From Pseudomonadales bacterium (lineage in GTDB: Bacteria; Pseudomonadota; Gammaproteobacteria; Pseudomonadales; Azotimanducaceae), in NCBI GenBank assembly GCA_028281885.1, contig JANQJA010000008.1, positions 124,001-188,000 of the forward strand: a DNA stretch of 64,000 nucleotides. Reading direction: 5' to 3'. The notes under the pieces are model-generated. The model had not been told where the DNA came from, searched no databases, and was given only the letters and a program-made list of their open reading frames with translations. Each line of letters begins with the position of its first letter. Position 1 is the first letter of the stretch. Shown here piece by piece: positions 1 to 10,054 of this stretch. The translations under genes and the position numbers were made by a program.

Positions 1-95
1 GGCTTGACGAACTCGTTCTCAACAATGGAACAGGGATCTCCTTCCAGCATCACCTTGAGACCGCTTTTGAATTCATTGGTAGAATAGCTCGCCAT
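1..95 (-). CDS. efp: Elongation factor P, N-terminal fragment (cut by window start)
   Basis: The first 31 codons of elongation factor P are visible, starting at an ATG at 95 and running off the left edge. The peptide begins [20 protein letters not shown], the typical EF-P amino terminus (KOW-like domain I). EF-P enters the ribosome E site and relieves stalling at polyproline; its conserved lysine, outside the window, is modified by beta-lysylation. It is divergent from epmB with only 29 bases between the two start codons, so the promoters must overlap or lie inside the genes. The divergent efp/epmB pairing is also found in enterobacteria and supports both calls. Confidence 0.9.
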   Translation of the reverse strand, partial: MASYSTNEFKSGLKVMLEGDPCSIVENEFVK

Positions 96-124
96 TCAAT
101 TTCTCTGTTCGCCAAAAGGGCCCA

Positions 125-1114
125 ATGATACCGCTTAAGGACCGTACTTGGCAGAGTCAGCCCTGGCAATGGCAGCTCGGACATGCGGTGCAGGATGCCA
201 GCGAACTGGCCGCGTTGCTGAATATCGAATTCGAGCCAGTGCCGACGCGTTTTCCCCTGAAAGTACCACATGCTTTCATCCAGCGGATGGAACCCGGTAA
301 CCTGGCCGACCCGCTACTGCGCCAGGTGCTGCCCGTCCAGCATGAGAATGAAATGCGAGCCGGCTACCATTCGGACGCGGTCGGCGACCTTGCGGCCGCC
401 AGCGGTCCGGGGATGTTGCACAAGTATCAGGGTCGAGTGCTGGTCATCGTGTCCGGTGCCTGTGCGATTAACTGCCGCTATTGTTTCCGCCGCGAATTTC
501 CCTATACCGATTTCCAGCCTGACCAGGCGGACTGGGATCAGATCGTCGCGCAGGTCAGCGAAGACAACTCGATCCACGAGGTCATACTGAGCGGTGGTGA
601 CCCGTTGGTCATCGCCGATCGCAGACTGGCGCTACTGGCACAACGACTCACAAGCATCAATCATGTCGATACGATTCGAATTCATTCCCGGCTTCCCATT
701 GTGCTACCCGCTCGCGTCAATGATGAACTCTGCCATTGGATCAGCGACCTTTCCGCCACCATCGTCATGGTGGCGCACGCAAATCATCCCAATGAGATCG
801 ACGATGACGTTCGCGCTGCAATGGCAAAGCTCCGCCGTGCCGGTGCCACGCTGCTCAACCAGAGCGTCCTGCTAGCCGGCATCAACGACGAGGTAACCAC
901 GTTGGCAGCACTTTCCAGGAAACTGTTCCAGGCTGACATCCTGCCCTACTATCTACACCTGCCGGACCCGGTAACCGGCACCCATCATTTCAATATCGAA
1001 CCGGCGCGGGCCATTCGTCTGATGGCTGAACTTCGTCAGCGACTGCCGGGTTATCTTGTACCTCGACTGGTCAGAGAGGTCGCAGGTGCGCCTTCCAAGG
1101 TGCCGGTATTCTAG
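125..1114 (+). CDS. epmB: EF-P beta-lysylation protein EpmB (lysine 2,3-aminomutase-like radical SAM enzyme)
   Basis: A 329-residue radical SAM protein of the KamA/YodO family, close to the usual EpmB length. The cluster motif CAINCRYCF (CxxxCxxC) lies near residue 115 and would bind the [4Fe-4S] cluster and S-adenosylmethionine; EVILSGGDPL follows, typical of the family. EpmB converts (S)-alpha-lysine to (R)-beta-lysine, which EpmA attaches to EF-P. It is divergent from efp, the gene of the protein it helps to modify. The short length, without the extended C-terminal region of catabolic lysine 2,3-aminomutases, favours EpmB over KamA. The stop is a TAG within CTAG. No epmA is visible in the window. 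Confidence 0.93.
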   Translation: MIPLKDRTWQSQPWQWQLGHAVQDASELAALLNIEFEPVPTRFPLKVPHAFIQRMEPGNLADPLLRQVLPVQHENEMRAGYHSDAVGDLAAASGPGMLHKYQGRVLVIVSGACAINCRYCFRREFPYTDFQPDQADWDQIVAQVSEDNSIHEVILSGGDPLVIADRRLALLAQRLTSINHVDTIRIHSRLPIVLPARVNDELCHWISDLSATIVMVAHANHPNEIDDDVRAAMAKLRRAGATLLNQSVLLAGINDEVTTLAALSRKLFQADILPYYLHLPDPVTGTHHFNIEPARAIRLMAELRQRLPGYLVPRLVREVAGAPSKVPVF

Positions 1115-1143
1115 ACCTTCTCTGGTATAGTGATTGTTAGAAG

Positions 1144-3225
1144 ATGGCGAACACAAAACCCGTCCGGCTCCTGATTCTTGAAGAATCCCAGAATCGCGCC
1201 GAAGAACTCATCGTGCTCCTGAGGACGGCGGGCAGGGCTACACGTGCCCATCAGATAGAGTCGCTTGCTGACCTCAATGAAGAACTGAACAAGCAGCATT
1301 GGGACCTGATGCTGGCATCACCGGAAGCAGACGGTGTCACTGCTGAAGATGCCATCAAGGCAATCTCTACCGCCGAAAAGGACATCCCCGCCGTCATCAT
1401 CGCCAACGATCGCGAACCCAATTCCATCCTTGAGGGACTCAAGATCGGCGCCCAGGATGTCGCCCTGCAGGACGACGACGAACGACTCGTGCTGATTATC
1501 GAGCGCGAACTGCGCAATCTCGAAAATCGACGACAGCGACGACGCGCGGAAAAAGAACTGCGGGAAACCGATCGCCGCAATCAGCTGCTGCTCGACAGTT
1601 CCAATGCTGCTATCGCCTACGTCCATGAAGGCATGCACATTTATACCAATCGCGCTTACTGCGACCTGTTCGGGTACGAGGACGAAGACGAGTTCGCCGG
1701 CATCCCAATCATCGATCTGATCTCGTCGGAAGACCAGGAGAAATTCAAGACTTTTCTCAAGGCTGTCGCCAACAACGAAAACGACACTGAAGAATTTACG
1801 CTCATATCCAGCGACGAATCCAAGATTCTATCGACCATGTCGATGACACCAGCGCAGTATGACGGTGAATCCTGCACCCAGGTCGTTATCCGCCCAATGA
1901 GCGACGAAAGCGAACTTGAGGATCGAATCAAGGAAATCTCAAGTCAGGATCTGCTCACAGGTTTGATGAACCGCCAGTACTTCGTCGAACACCTGGACCT
2001 GGCTATCGATCAGGCGAGCGACGGAAACACCGGTTTCGTGCTGCTCTACATCGCGATCGATCATTTCACGCGCACGCGTTCAGAAGCCGGAATTTCCAAC
2101 GCCGATCTGATTCTGGGAGATATCGCGTCACTGATCCGGACCAACACGGACGAGACTCATCTGATGGCACGTTTTGGGGATGACGTTTTTACGATGTTGT
2201 ATCGCGGCTCAGACATGGAATCTGCCTCGGCACTCGCGGAGGATATCCGGAAGCGGGTAGAGGACCACATGTCCGATGTTTCCGGCAAATCCTATCAATC
2301 AACAGTGAGTATCGGCCTTTCAGTTATCGGCGAGAGTTCGCCTTCCAGTGAAGAACTCATCTCCCGGGCTCACAAGGCAGCGCTCAGCATCGAGGATGGC
2401 AACGGCGTCAATTTCTACCAACCCGAGCAGGTCACGGTCGGCGAAGAAGGCAGGGCGCTCACTACCGAGGAGATCAAGGATCTTGTTCGCAAGGCGCTGA
2501 AAGACAACCGTTTCAAACTGGCATTCCAGCCGGTGATCAGTCTGCACGGAGATGAGGAAGAACAGTTCGAAGTCCTGATCAGGCTGCTGGACGACGATGA
2601 CAATGAACTCTACCCGGGCCAGTTTCTCGATCCCGCATCCGACGCAGGGCTGATGGAAAAGGTAGATCGTTGGGTCATCCTGCAATCGATCAAGCAACTG
2701 GCGGATCACCGCGCCCAGGGACATAACACCCGCCTGTTTATCAATCTGTCCCACAAGTCGATCGCCGATGAGAGTTTTCTGCCCTGGTACAGCGTCGCCC
2801 TCAAGGCGGCCAAACTACCCAGCGATGCGCTCGTGTTCCAGTTCCACGAGAACGATGCAACCGGCTACATCAAGCAGGCGACCGCCTTCGTCAAACAGTT
2901 GAACGAACTGCACTGCAAGACCTCAATCAATCACTTCGGCTGTTCGCTCAATCCATTCAATCTGCTAAAACACCTGACACCCGATTACGTCAAACTCGAC
3001 GGTTCCTTCGCTGCCGAGATCGAGAACAGCAAGGAGAAGCAGGAAGAGCTCATTGAGATGGTCCAGTCGCTGCAAAGTCAGGGTGTGCTAACCGCAATTT
3101 CAGGTATTGAATCTCCGAACGTGTTATCGACCCTGTGGCAGGCAGGGATCAATTACATCCAGGGTTTCTACATTTCCCCGCCGCTCGACGATATGAACTA
3201 CGACTTCGCATCCGAGGATCTGTAG
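1144..3225 (+). CDS. fimX: FimX-like degenerate REC-PAS-GGDEF-EAL protein
   Basis: A 693-residue protein with the length and domain order of Pseudomonas FimX: receiver-like domain (about 1-125), a charged helix, PAS (about 145-255), GGDEF (about 265-425) and EAL (about 440-690). The catalytic positions are degenerate. The receiver has SPEAD where the phospho-acceptor Asp is expected (S59). The GGDEF site reads FGDDV (344-348). The EAL site reads EVL (476-478), and the DDFG loop is NHFG (596-599). By analogy with FimX it is a c-di-GMP binding effector for type IV pilus assembly and twitching, not an active cyclase or phosphodiesterase. A TATAGT hexamer at 1126-1131 could be its -10 element. 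The 3' end overlaps convergent serB by 28 bases. Family assignment is strong; the exact partner is inferred. Confidence 0.8.
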   Translation: MANTKPVRLLILEESQNRAEELIVLLRTAGRATRAHQIESLADLNEELNKQHWDLMLASPEADGVTAEDAIKAISTAEKDIPAVIIANDREPNSILEGLKIGAQDVALQDDDERLVLIIERELRNLENRRQRRRAEKELRETDRRNQLLLDSSNAAIAYVHEGMHIYTNRAYCDLFGYEDEDEFAGIPIIDLISSEDQEKFKTFLKAVANNENDTEEFTLISSDESKILSTMSMTPAQYDGESCTQVVIRPMSDESELEDRIKEISSQDLLTGLMNRQYFVEHLDLAIDQASDGNTGFVLLYIAIDHFTRTRSEAGISNADLILGDIASLIRTNTDETHLMARFGDDVFTMLYRGSDMESASALAEDIRKRVEDHMSDVSGKSYQSTVSIGLSVIGESSPSSEELISRAHKAALSIEDGNGVNFYQPEQVTVGEEGRALTTEEIKDLVRKALKDNRFKLAFQPVISLHGDEEEQFEVLIRLLDDDDNELYPGQFLDPASDAGLMEKVDRWVILQSIKQLADHRAQGHNTRLFINLSHKSIADESFLPWYSVALKAAKLPSDALVFQFHENDATGYIKQATAFVKQLNELHCKTSINHFGCSLNPFNLLKHLTPDYVKLDGSFAAEIENSKEKQEELIEMVQSLQSQGVLTAISGIESPNVLSTLWQAGINYIQGFYISPPLDDMNYDFASEDL

Positions 3226-4475
3226 TCAGTCGTCGGACTATGCCGGTCCGGAATTCCCATCAGATACAAGATACCGTCCAGGCCAAGTGTCGAAATGGAC
3301 TGCTCCGCGCTCTCCTTGACCAGCGGTTTGGCATGAAACGCAACACCCAGTCCAGCGACAGACAACATGGCCAGATCATTGGCACCGTCACCAACAGCGA
3401 CACACTGTTCAAGGGAAATACCTTCCCGACCGGCGATCTCCTTCAACAGGTCCGCTTTGCGCTGGGCATCAACAATAGGTTCGGCCACCCGACCGGTTAA
3501 CGCACCACCTTTGATCTCAAGTTCGTTGGCGTAAACATAGTCCACGCCAAGCTTCTGCTGCAGTATCTGACCAAAGTAGGTGAATCCACCCGAGAGAATC
3601 GCCGTTTTGTAGCCCAGGTGATTCAAGGTCCTGAACAGCCTTTCCGCCCCTTCCATCAATGGCAGCCGACTCGCGACATCTTCGAGTTTCGACTCGGACA
3701 ATCCTTCCAGTAGCGCGACACGCTGCTTCAGGCTTGCCTTGAAATCCAACTCACCCTGCATGGCTCTTTCCGTGACCGCGGCGACTTCTTCGCCGACCCC
3801 CGCCAGCAGAGCCAACTCGTCAATCACCTCCGTCGATATCAGGGTCGAATCCATATCAAAGGCAACCAGCCGACGGTGACGCCGGAACTGGTTGTCTTCC
3901 TGTACGGCGACATCAATATCCATCTCGCCGCCAAGCCGAACCATCTGCTGCCGGAACTGGGCGATGTTGGCCGACTCGCCGCGCAGCGAGAACTCCACGC
4001 AGGCACGGGTTTCATCCCCGTCGTCTTCAAGCGGCACGCGCCCCGACAACCGAACAATGTTGTCGATATTCAGATCGTTTTCTATTACCACCTGGGAGAC
4101 GGCTGCAAGATGTGACGCCCTGATTTTTCTTGCAAGCAGCGTCATGATGAGCCGCTCCCGGCCCTGAAGGCCGACCCACTTGTCGTAGGACTCCATGTCG
4201 ACCGGCGTAAACTTGATGTTGAGATCCAGTTCATGAGCCAGAAACAGAACTTCTTTCAACACTGAATCCGAGGTGCCGGGGATACTGACGAGAATGCCCA
4301 GCGAGAGATAGTTGTGAATAACCGCCTGACCAACGTCAAGAATATCCACGTCGAACTCACCAAGCAGCGTGGTCATCGCGGCAGTGATCCCCGGTTTGTC
4401 CTCGCCGGAGATGGAAATCAGTACAATCTGTATCATCGGATTCGCAGAATCAGTGTTTGACGAATTATCCGTCAT
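3198..4475 (-). CDS. serB: Phosphoserine phosphatase SerB
   Basis: SerB catalyses the last step of serine synthesis, phosphoserine to serine. The protein has two ACT-type regulatory domains in the N-terminal half (starting around MIQIVLISISGEDKPG) and a HAD phosphatase domain in the C-terminal half. HAD motifs are AFDMDSTLIST (nucleophile and acid/base Asp), ILSGGF (Ser) and VGDGANDLAML (metal-binding Asp). I chose the ATG at 4475, giving 425 residues, because AGGTGGAG lies just upstream; a TTG at 4493 and an ATG at 4436 are alternatives. The gene is divergent from the AhpA/YtjB-like gene, as in other gammaproteobacteria, and overlaps the end of fimX by 28 bases in antisense. Confidence 0.93.
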   Translation of the reverse strand: MTDNSSNTDSANPMIQIVLISISGEDKPGITAAMTTLLGEFDVDILDVGQAVIHNYLSLGILVSIPGTSDSVLKEVLFLAHELDLNIKFTPVDMESYDKWVGLQGRERLIMTLLARKIRASHLAAVSQVVIENDLNIDNIVRLSGRVPLEDDGDETRACVEFSLRGESANIAQFRQQMVRLGGEMDIDVAVQEDNQFRRHRRLVAFDMDSTLISTEVIDELALLAGVGEEVAAVTERAMQGELDFKASLKQRVALLEGLSESKLEDVASRLPLMEGAERLFRTLNHLGYKTAILSGGFTYFGQILQQKLGVDYVYANELEIKGGALTGRVAEPIVDAQRKADLLKEIAGREGISLEQCVAVGDGANDLAMLSVAGLGVAFHAKPLVKESAEQSISTLGLDGILYLMGIPDRHSPTTDYRSSDAKS

Positions 4476-4499
4476 TCTCCACCTGGAACTCAAAGCCGG

Positions 4500-4505
4500 T
4501 ATACT
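4500..4505 (+). promoter_or_regulatory. Putative -10 element before the AhpA-like gene
   Basis: TATACT lies 30 bases upstream of the ATG at 4535, inside the 59-base divergent gap with serB. No convincing -35 is seen. The reverse strand reads TATACC across almost the same bases, so the site could serve both directions. Confidence 0.3.
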
Positions 4506-4534
4506 CGCGCAACCGTCGCACCGCCCTTAGAACC

Positions 4535-5599
4535 ATGTCTCCTAGAGTCAAACTGATCCTCGTGATTCTGGTGCCAATCCTGATTGGCTGCTCGGCCGGC
4601 ACAATCGCTTCGTGGCGGTGGGCAGTCGAACATACCGAGGCGCAGTCACGGCGATTCGCCAACGCGCTGGTTGATCAGCTCGCAATCACCGTCTCAGATC
4701 CCCTTATCCAGGGGGATGTGCTGAGCCTGAACGTGATGCTGAACGACGTTCTTGAGCGAGGGGACGTTGCCTACGCCTCGATCTACGGCACTAACAATAG
4801 CCTGGTGGCGCAGGTGGGAAGACGTACAGAATCGATCGTTCTGTTCAATCGGGACGTCACGTTCCAAAATGCCAGCGCCGGCTACGTCCAGATCGGACTG
4901 GACCACAATGCCATCGCGGCAAAACTCGCTGGCGCACTCGTCACAGGTGTCCTTGTGACCACCATCATCGTGGTCCTAATCACGGCGCTGCTCTGGCGCT
5001 ACGGTGATCTTGTCTTTCTCTGGCTCACGCGAACCGGCGAGCTGATCTCAGCTCCCTCACGGGCAAGCGGCCAGAACGGTACGGCCGTGATGGAACCCGC
5101 CGAATCCGGCGAGCGCACTGTTCTCGTAATCAAGATCCGGCCGGCCCGGCACATTGATGAACATCTGCAGAAGATATTTCAGGCGGTCGCACTCTATGGC
5201 GGCGATGGAGCGCTCACCGACGGCGACGATGTGATCGTTCTGTTCAACCGGGACAACCAGGTCCCCAACGCAATCTGCACGGCCGAGCTGGTAGAAACCC
5301 TGATGTCCAGGGCGAAGGGCAACATCACGACCAAACTCGGTCTGCATACCTGCAATGAAACGGACGAGGACCTGGACAAGGCACGAAAGCATACGACCTA
5401 TCTTGCTTCCATTGCGGATAACAGCCTGCTGGCGAGTAAGGCCGTATTTCATTCCTGCGGTGACCAGAGCCAATTCCGGCTGGAGAAATATCACAGCTCA
5501 CTAACTCCCGACGGCGAGGTCTACTTTCTGGACACTGTGAACGAAACCAGTCGGGCACTGATCGAGCGGCAGGCGGACCAGCTCACCCAGACTGGCTAG
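4535..5599 (+). CDS. AhpA/YtjB-like inner-membrane protein
   Basis: About 354 residues from the ATG at 4535, directly before the first membrane segment (VKLILVILVPILIG). An upstream ATG at 4457 would overlap serB and add a charged, unlikely N terminus. Visible parts are one N-terminal transmembrane helix, a periplasmic region of roughly 100 residues, a second helix (LVTTIIVVLITALLW) and a cytoplasmic domain that looks like a degenerate nucleotide-cyclase fold. The layout and the divergent position next to serB match the YtjB/Smp/AhpA group. Some relatives have been linked to haemolysin or stress regulation, but the molecular role is not established. Its TAG stop is part of a CTAG that forms the left border of a repeat element. 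Confidence 0.6.
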   Translation: MSPRVKLILVILVPILIGCSAGTIASWRWAVEHTEAQSRRFANALVDQLAITVSDPLIQGDVLSLNVMLNDVLERGDVAYASIYGTNNSLVAQVGRRTESIVLFNRDVTFQNASAGYVQIGLDHNAIAAKLAGALVTGVLVTTIIVVLITALLWRYGDLVFLWLTRTGELISAPSRASGQNGTAVMEPAESGERTVLVIKIRPARHIDEHLQKIFQAVALYGGDGALTDGDDVIVLFNRDNQVPNAICTAELVETLMSRAKGNITTKLGLHTCNETDEDLDKARKHTTYLASIADNSLLASKAVFHSCGDQSQFRLEKYHSSLTPDGEVYFLDTVNETSRALIERQADQLTQTG

Positions 5600-5681
5600 C
5601 GCGCGACGCAGCGAGCGCAACAGCTCAGAAGAAAAACGCCCTGCGCGATTTTTCAGGCATTTGGTGCAATATCCGCGCTAG
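5596..5681. repeat. Dispersed CTAG-bounded repeat, copy 1
   Basis: CTAG at 5596-5599 and again at 5678-5681 encloses 78 bases that start CGCGCGACGCAGCGAGC and end GGTGCAATATCCGCG. The left CTAG supplies the TAG stop of the AhpA-like gene; the right one supplies the TAG stop of parC on the other strand. The interior has GAAAAACGCCCTGCGCG followed by ATTTTTC, an A-tract/GC-stem/T-tract layout that resembles a bidirectional terminator. About 60 bases of the right part recur, roughly 90% identical and inverted, at 31803-31870. See also 31803-32050 and 36558-36578. Confidence 0.75.
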
Positions 5682-7912
5682 GTCTGCTTTTCTACTGCGT
5701 CGACCTTCTGGAAACCACGCGGTAGTTTGAGTCCTCGTCGGGCCCGTTCACCCCGATAATGTTCGAGGTCACTCATTTTCAGGCTGAGGTGACGCTTACC
5801 GGAGTGAATCAGCAGCGTATCGTCAGCACCGATCACCGCGATACAGATCATGAACTCGGTCCGGTCAGCCACCCTCGCGGCAGGTATGTTCATGATCTTG
5901 TTACCCTTGCCTCGCGCCATTACCGGCAGATCTGAAACCGGGAAAATCAACAACCGTCCCTCATTGCTGAACGCAGCAATCAGGTCGTTTTTCAGGTCAC
6001 CTACCGGCTGCGGGGCGATAGTCAGCGCCCCTTTCGGCAGCGTCATCAGAGACTTGCCAGCCTTGTTCTTGGTGATCATGTCCTCAAGGCTGGCGACAAA
6101 TCCGTAGCCGGCATCACTGGCGACAACGAACTGCCGCTCCCGGTCACCGGTTACAACACCGGTAAAGTAAGCCCCGGAGGGCGGTTTGACCCGGCCAGTC
6201 AGGGGTTCACCCTGGCCGCGGGCCGATGGCAGTGTGTGATTCGCCACCGTGTAGGCACGGCCGGTCGAGTCCACAAACACCGCATCCTCATTGGAACGCC
6301 CTTCCACCGCACACAAAAAACGATCCCCCGAGCGGTAGTTCAGCTCCGCTGCATCCACATCATGTCCCTTCGCCGCCCGAATCCAGCCCTTCTCTGACAA
6401 CACAACCGTCACCGGCTCAGTTGATATCAGATCTTTCTCCCGGAAAGCCTGTGCCTCGGCACGGGTGACAATGGGAGACAAACGATCATCGCCAAAAGCC
6501 TCGGCGTCTGCAGTCAGCTCTTTCTTGATCAACGTCTTTAGCCTGGCTTTCGAATTGATCGTCTTCTCAAGATCAATCCGTTCCGCATCCAGCTCCGCCT
6601 GTTCGCCGCAAATTCGCTCTTCTTCCAGTCGCGCAAGATTTCTCAGACGCAGATCGAGAATCGCGTCGGCCTGACGTTCCGAGAGTTTGAACCGCTTGAT
6701 CAATGAATCTCTGGGCTTGTCTTCTTCACGAATGATCCTGATGACTTCATCGATATTGAGATAGGCAACCAGCAAACCTTCAAGCACATGTAAACGATCC
6801 ATGATGCGCTCAAGACGATGACGCAAACGCCTGAGCACCGTGACCTGACGGAACTCAAGCCACTCGGACAACAACGACTTCAGCGATTTGACCTCTGGCC
6901 GGCCGTCAATGCCGATCATGTTGAGGTTGACCCTGAAACTTCGCTCCAGATCGGTGGTCGCGAACAGGTGGTTCATCAGGGACTCGACATCGACCCGATT
7001 CGAACGCGGCACAACCACGATTCGCGTCGCGTGCTCATGGTCCGATTCGTCCCGCAAGTCCACCACCATAGGCAGTTTTTTCGCCTGCATCTGCGCAGCA
7101 ATCTGCTCAAGGACCCGCGTGCCGGAAACCTGATAAGGCAGGGCAGAAATCACAATGTCGCCTTCCTCAACCTGGTAAACGGCGCGGGCACGAATCATGC
7201 CCCGCCCTTTCTCATAGATTTCTCTGATCTCAGCATTGCTCGAAATCACTTCGGCACCCGTTGGGAAATCAGGCCCCTTGATGTGTTCACAAAGATCGGC
7301 AATGGTGGACTTCGGTTTGTCCAGCAGACGAATGCAGGCGCTAACGACTTCACGCAGGTTATGCGGCGGAATGTCCGTTGCCATGCCGACAGCGATCCCG
7401 GTGCCACCGTTCAGCAGCACATTCGGCACCCTGGCAGGCAAGGTCGCAGGCTCTTCCATTGTGCCGTCAAAATTGGAGATCCAGTCCACTGTTCCCTGCC
7501 CCAGTTCGGACAGCAGCAGCTCGGCATATTTGGTCAGACGCGACTCGGTGTAACGCATTGCGGCAAAGGACTTCGGATCATCCGCCGATCCCCAGTTTCC
7601 CTGCCCGTCAACCAGCGGATAACGGTAACTAAATGGCTGCGCCATCAGCACCATCGCTCCATAGCTGGCCGCATCCCCGTGCGGATGATACTTGCCGATC
7701 ACATCGCCCACAGTCCGTGCTGACTTCATATACTTGGCGTCCGGACCCAGCCGCAATTCGGACATTGCATAAACGATGCGCCGCTGGACCGGTTTCAAAC
7801 CATCGCCAATATGCGGCAGTGCACGGTCATTAACGACGTACATCGCATAGTTAAGGAATGCATTCTCGGTGTATTCCCTGACCGAGACTGTTTCGGTTTC
7901 AAATTCGCTCAT
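5678..7912 (-). CDS. parC: DNA topoisomerase IV subunit A
   Basis: A 744-residue type IIA topoisomerase subunit. It opens with the winged-helix and tower region ([25 protein letters not shown]) and has the active-site context [10 protein letters not shown], where the Tyr attacks DNA. It ends with a beta-pinwheel C-terminal domain of blade-like repeats. The length matches ParC (about 740-755) rather than GyrA (about 850 or more). With ParE it decatenates daughter chromosomes. It follows parE by 3 bases, so the two are translated from one message. The stop lies in the right-hand CTAG of the adjacent repeat, so the repeat sits exactly at the gene end. Confidence 0.95.
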   Translation of the reverse strand: MSEFETETVSVREYTENAFLNYAMYVVNDRALPHIGDGLKPVQRRIVYAMSELRLGPDAKYMKSARTVGDVIGKYHPHGDAASYGAMVLMAQPFSYRYPLVDGQGNWGSADDPKSFAAMRYTESRLTKYAELLLSELGQGTVDWISNFDGTMEEPATLPARVPNVLLNGGTGIAVGMATDIPPHNLREVVSACIRLLDKPKSTIADLCEHIKGPDFPTGAEVISSNAEIREIYEKGRGMIRARAVYQVEEGDIVISALPYQVSGTRVLEQIAAQMQAKKLPMVVDLRDESDHEHATRIVVVPRSNRVDVESLMNHLFATTDLERSFRVNLNMIGIDGRPEVKSLKSLLSEWLEFRQVTVLRRLRHRLERIMDRLHVLEGLLVAYLNIDEVIRIIREEDKPRDSLIKRFKLSERQADAILDLRLRNLARLEEERICGEQAELDAERIDLEKTINSKARLKTLIKKELTADAEAFGDDRLSPIVTRAEAQAFREKDLISTEPVTVVLSEKGWIRAAKGHDVDAAELNYRSGDRFLCAVEGRSNEDAVFVDSTGRAYTVANHTLPSARGQGEPLTGRVKPPSGAYFTGVVTGDRERQFVVASDAGYGFVASLEDMITKNKAGKSLMTLPKGALTIAPQPVGDLKNDLIAAFSNEGRLLIFPVSDLPVMARGKGNKIMNIPAARVADRTEFMICIAVIGADDTLLIHSGKRHLSLKMSDLEHYRGERARRGLKLPRGFQKVDAVEKQT

Positions 7913-7915
7913 CGC

Positions 7916-9826
7916 TTACACCAGTTCCGCTTCGTTGCCTTTCTTCTCGAGCCAGGTTCGTCGATCCGCAGCTCGTTTCTTCGACAGCAGCATGTCGAGC
8001 ATCTCATGCACCCGTTTGTCAGAATCAATATCGAGACGAATCAGTCGTCTCGTGTCCTCGGCCATCGTGGTCTCTCGTAGCTGTGCCGGATTCATCTCAC
8101 CCAGCCCCTTGAATCGCTGAACCACAACCTTGCCCTTCTTTTTCTCAGCTTCAATATGCTCGAGAATGCCGTTGCGCTCTGGTTCATCAAGGGCGTAGAA
8201 CACTTCCTTGCCGACATCGATTCGATACAGCGGCGGCATGGCGACAAACACATGCCCCTCTCTTACCAGTTCCGGGTAATGTCGAAAGAACAGCCCGATC
8301 AACAAACTGGCAATGTGCAGTCCATCGGAATCTGCATCGGCAAGAATACAGACCTTGCCGTAACGCAACCCGTCCAGGTTGGTAGTACCGGGATCGATAC
8401 CCAACGCAACTGAAATGTCGTGCACTTCCTGGGAGCCGAGAATCTCTGCTGGATCATCCTCCCAGGTGTTCAGGATCTTGCCACGCAGCGGCAGAATGGC
8501 CTGAAATGTTCTGTCACGAGCCTGCTTTGCAGAGCCACCGGCAGAATCACCTTCGACGAGGAACAGCTCACTGCGAGTCGAGTCTTCGCTGGTACAGTCA
8601 GCCAGCTTGCCTGGCAGTGCCGGCCCGGAGGTTACCTTCTTTCGTTCGACCCGCTTGCCGGCACGAAGCCTTGCCTGGGCGTTGGCTATGACCATCTCGG
8701 CCAGCTGCTCAGCCTCTTTCACATGCTGGTTGAGCCACAGACTGAACGAATCTTTGACCGAACCGGAGATAAAGCCGACCGCCTGCCGGGAGTTCAGGCG
8801 TTCCTTGGTCTGGCCAGAAAACTGGGGATCCAGCAGCTTCGCCGACAATACATAGTTGCATCGCTCCCAGACATCATCGGCGGTAATCTTGATGCCACGG
8901 GGCAGCAGGTTGCGGAATTCACAGAACTCACGCAGTGCCTCAAGCAATCCACTGCGCAGTCCGTTGACGTGAGTGCCACCCTGGGCCGTGGGAATCAGAT
9001 TCACGTAACTTTCGGTAATCAACTCTGACGGCGCCACCTCGGGCGACCATTGTACGGCCCAGTCCACTGCTTCAGTGTTACCTGCCATGGAGCCAATAAA
9101 CGGTTCATCCGGCAGCAAGGTCAGGCCTTCCAGCTCAACCGAAAGGTAATCGCGCAATCCCTCCTGGTAACACCATTCATGCTCCTTGTCGCTCTTGGAT
9201 TTCGCCGTCTCGTCGGTAAATATCACCCTGAGCCCCGGACAGAGCACTGCCTTGGCGCGCAACAGGTGTTTCAGGCGCGGTACCGAAAATTTAGCGGAGT
9301 CGAAATAGCTGGCGTTCGGCTTGAAATGAATCATCGTGCCAGTATTGCGCTTGCCGACATTTTCCTTGACCTTGAGGTTGGCGACCTTCCTGCCGTTCTT
9401 GAATGCCATGTGATGCAGCTTTCCGTCACGCTTGACGAAGACTTCAAACGTCTCGGAAAGCGCATTCACCACGGAAACACCGACGCCGTGCAGACCACCT
9501 GAAAACTTGTAATTATCGCTGTTGAACTTGGCGCCCGAATGCAATCGGGTCAGGATCAGCTCAACACCGGACACCTTTTCTTTCTTGTGAACATCCACCG
9601 GCATACCACGTCCATCATCACTGACGGACATGGAACCATCCTTGCGAAGCGTGACCCTGATCTCAGTCGCGTGTCCTTCCAGGGCTTCATCGACACTATT
9701 GTCGATGACTTCCTGGGCCAGGTGATTGGGCCGTGACGTCTCGGTGTACATACCCGGCCGTTTGCGAACCGGATCGAGTCCTTTTAGTACTTCAATGGAA
9801 TCAGATTGATAACCTTTGCTCGCCAT
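7916..9826 (-). CDS. parE: DNA topoisomerase IV subunit B (ATPase)
   Basis: A 636-residue GHKL ATPase and Toprim subunit. The N-terminal ATP-binding site includes the Asn helix ([17 protein letters not shown]), DDGRGMPVD and [15 protein letters not shown]. The Toprim motifs are [12 protein letters not shown] and [11 protein letters not shown]. The length is typical of ParE and shorter than GyrB, which carries an insert. It lies directly upstream of parC on the minus strand. A long structured leader with a TATAAT element precedes it. The linkage yqiB-parE also occurs in enterobacteria and supports ParE over GyrB. Confidence 0.95.
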   Translation of the reverse strand: MASKGYQSDSIEVLKGLDPVRKRPGMYTETSRPNHLAQEVIDNSVDEALEGHATEIRVTLRKDGSMSVSDDGRGMPVDVHKKEKVSGVELILTRLHSGAKFNSDNYKFSGGLHGVGVSVVNALSETFEVFVKRDGKLHHMAFKNGRKVANLKVKENVGKRNTGTMIHFKPNASYFDSAKFSVPRLKHLLRAKAVLCPGLRVIFTDETAKSKSDKEHEWCYQEGLRDYLSVELEGLTLLPDEPFIGSMAGNTEAVDWAVQWSPEVAPSELITESYVNLIPTAQGGTHVNGLRSGLLEALREFCEFRNLLPRGIKITADDVWERCNYVLSAKLLDPQFSGQTKERLNSRQAVGFISGSVKDSFSLWLNQHVKEAEQLAEMVIANAQARLRAGKRVERKKVTSGPALPGKLADCTSEDSTRSELFLVEGDSAGGSAKQARDRTFQAILPLRGKILNTWEDDPAEILGSQEVHDISVALGIDPGTTNLDGLRYGKVCILADADSDGLHIASLLIGLFFRHYPELVREGHVFVAMPPLYRIDVGKEVFYALDEPERNGILEHIEAEKKKGKVVVQRFKGLGEMNPAQLRETTMAEDTRRLIRLDIDSDKRVHEMLDMLLSKKRAADRRTWLEKKGNEAELV

Positions 9827-10011
9827 GAGTGTCCTGATAGTAAAAACATGCCGTCATCCAGACGCTGAGAGCGTCTGGAAATTCAGCGGGTAGTCGGGTG
9901 CCGTCCTGTCGCGGACGGTAGGTTGAATTTCGACGTGAGAGAACCGCCTCACAAATAGCAGTTGACCGCGTACACGACCAGGCTCCGTGTTCGAAGCGTT
10001 ACTTTCAATGA
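9827..10011 (-). promoter_or_regulatory. Structured leader upstream of parE
   Basis: About 185 bases separate a likely -10 element (10018-10023) from the parE ATG at 9826. Two perfect hairpins are seen: CCAGACGCT-GAG-AGCGTCTGG at 9858-9878 (9-base arms, 3-base loop) and CCGTCC-TGTCGC-GGACGG at 9901-9918. Neither is followed by a T-run in the transcript, so they do not look like intrinsic terminators. A third small hairpin, CCGCT-AGGCG-AGCGG (10025-10039), lies just upstream of the -10. The region could be a regulatory 5' UTR or a short RNA; I recognise no known family. Confidence 0.4.
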
Positions 10012-10017
10012 CCGTAA

Positions 10018-10023
10018 ATTATA
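10018..10023 (-). promoter_or_regulatory. Putative -10 element for parE-parC
   Basis: The minus strand reads TATAAT here, a perfect consensus -10 pointing toward parE. No good -35 hexamer is found at 16-18 bases; the spacer contains a small hairpin. Confidence 0.45.
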
Positions 10024-10054
10024 ACCGCTAGGCGAGCGGCATGCGCGTGAAATT

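Noticed and set aside
6818-7723. Long open frame antisense to parC
   Set aside because: Its codons mirror parC, the product has no family features, and parC is certain. The same holds for long antisense frames within glnE (20365-21351), gcvPA (38449-39411) and metK (58029-58952).
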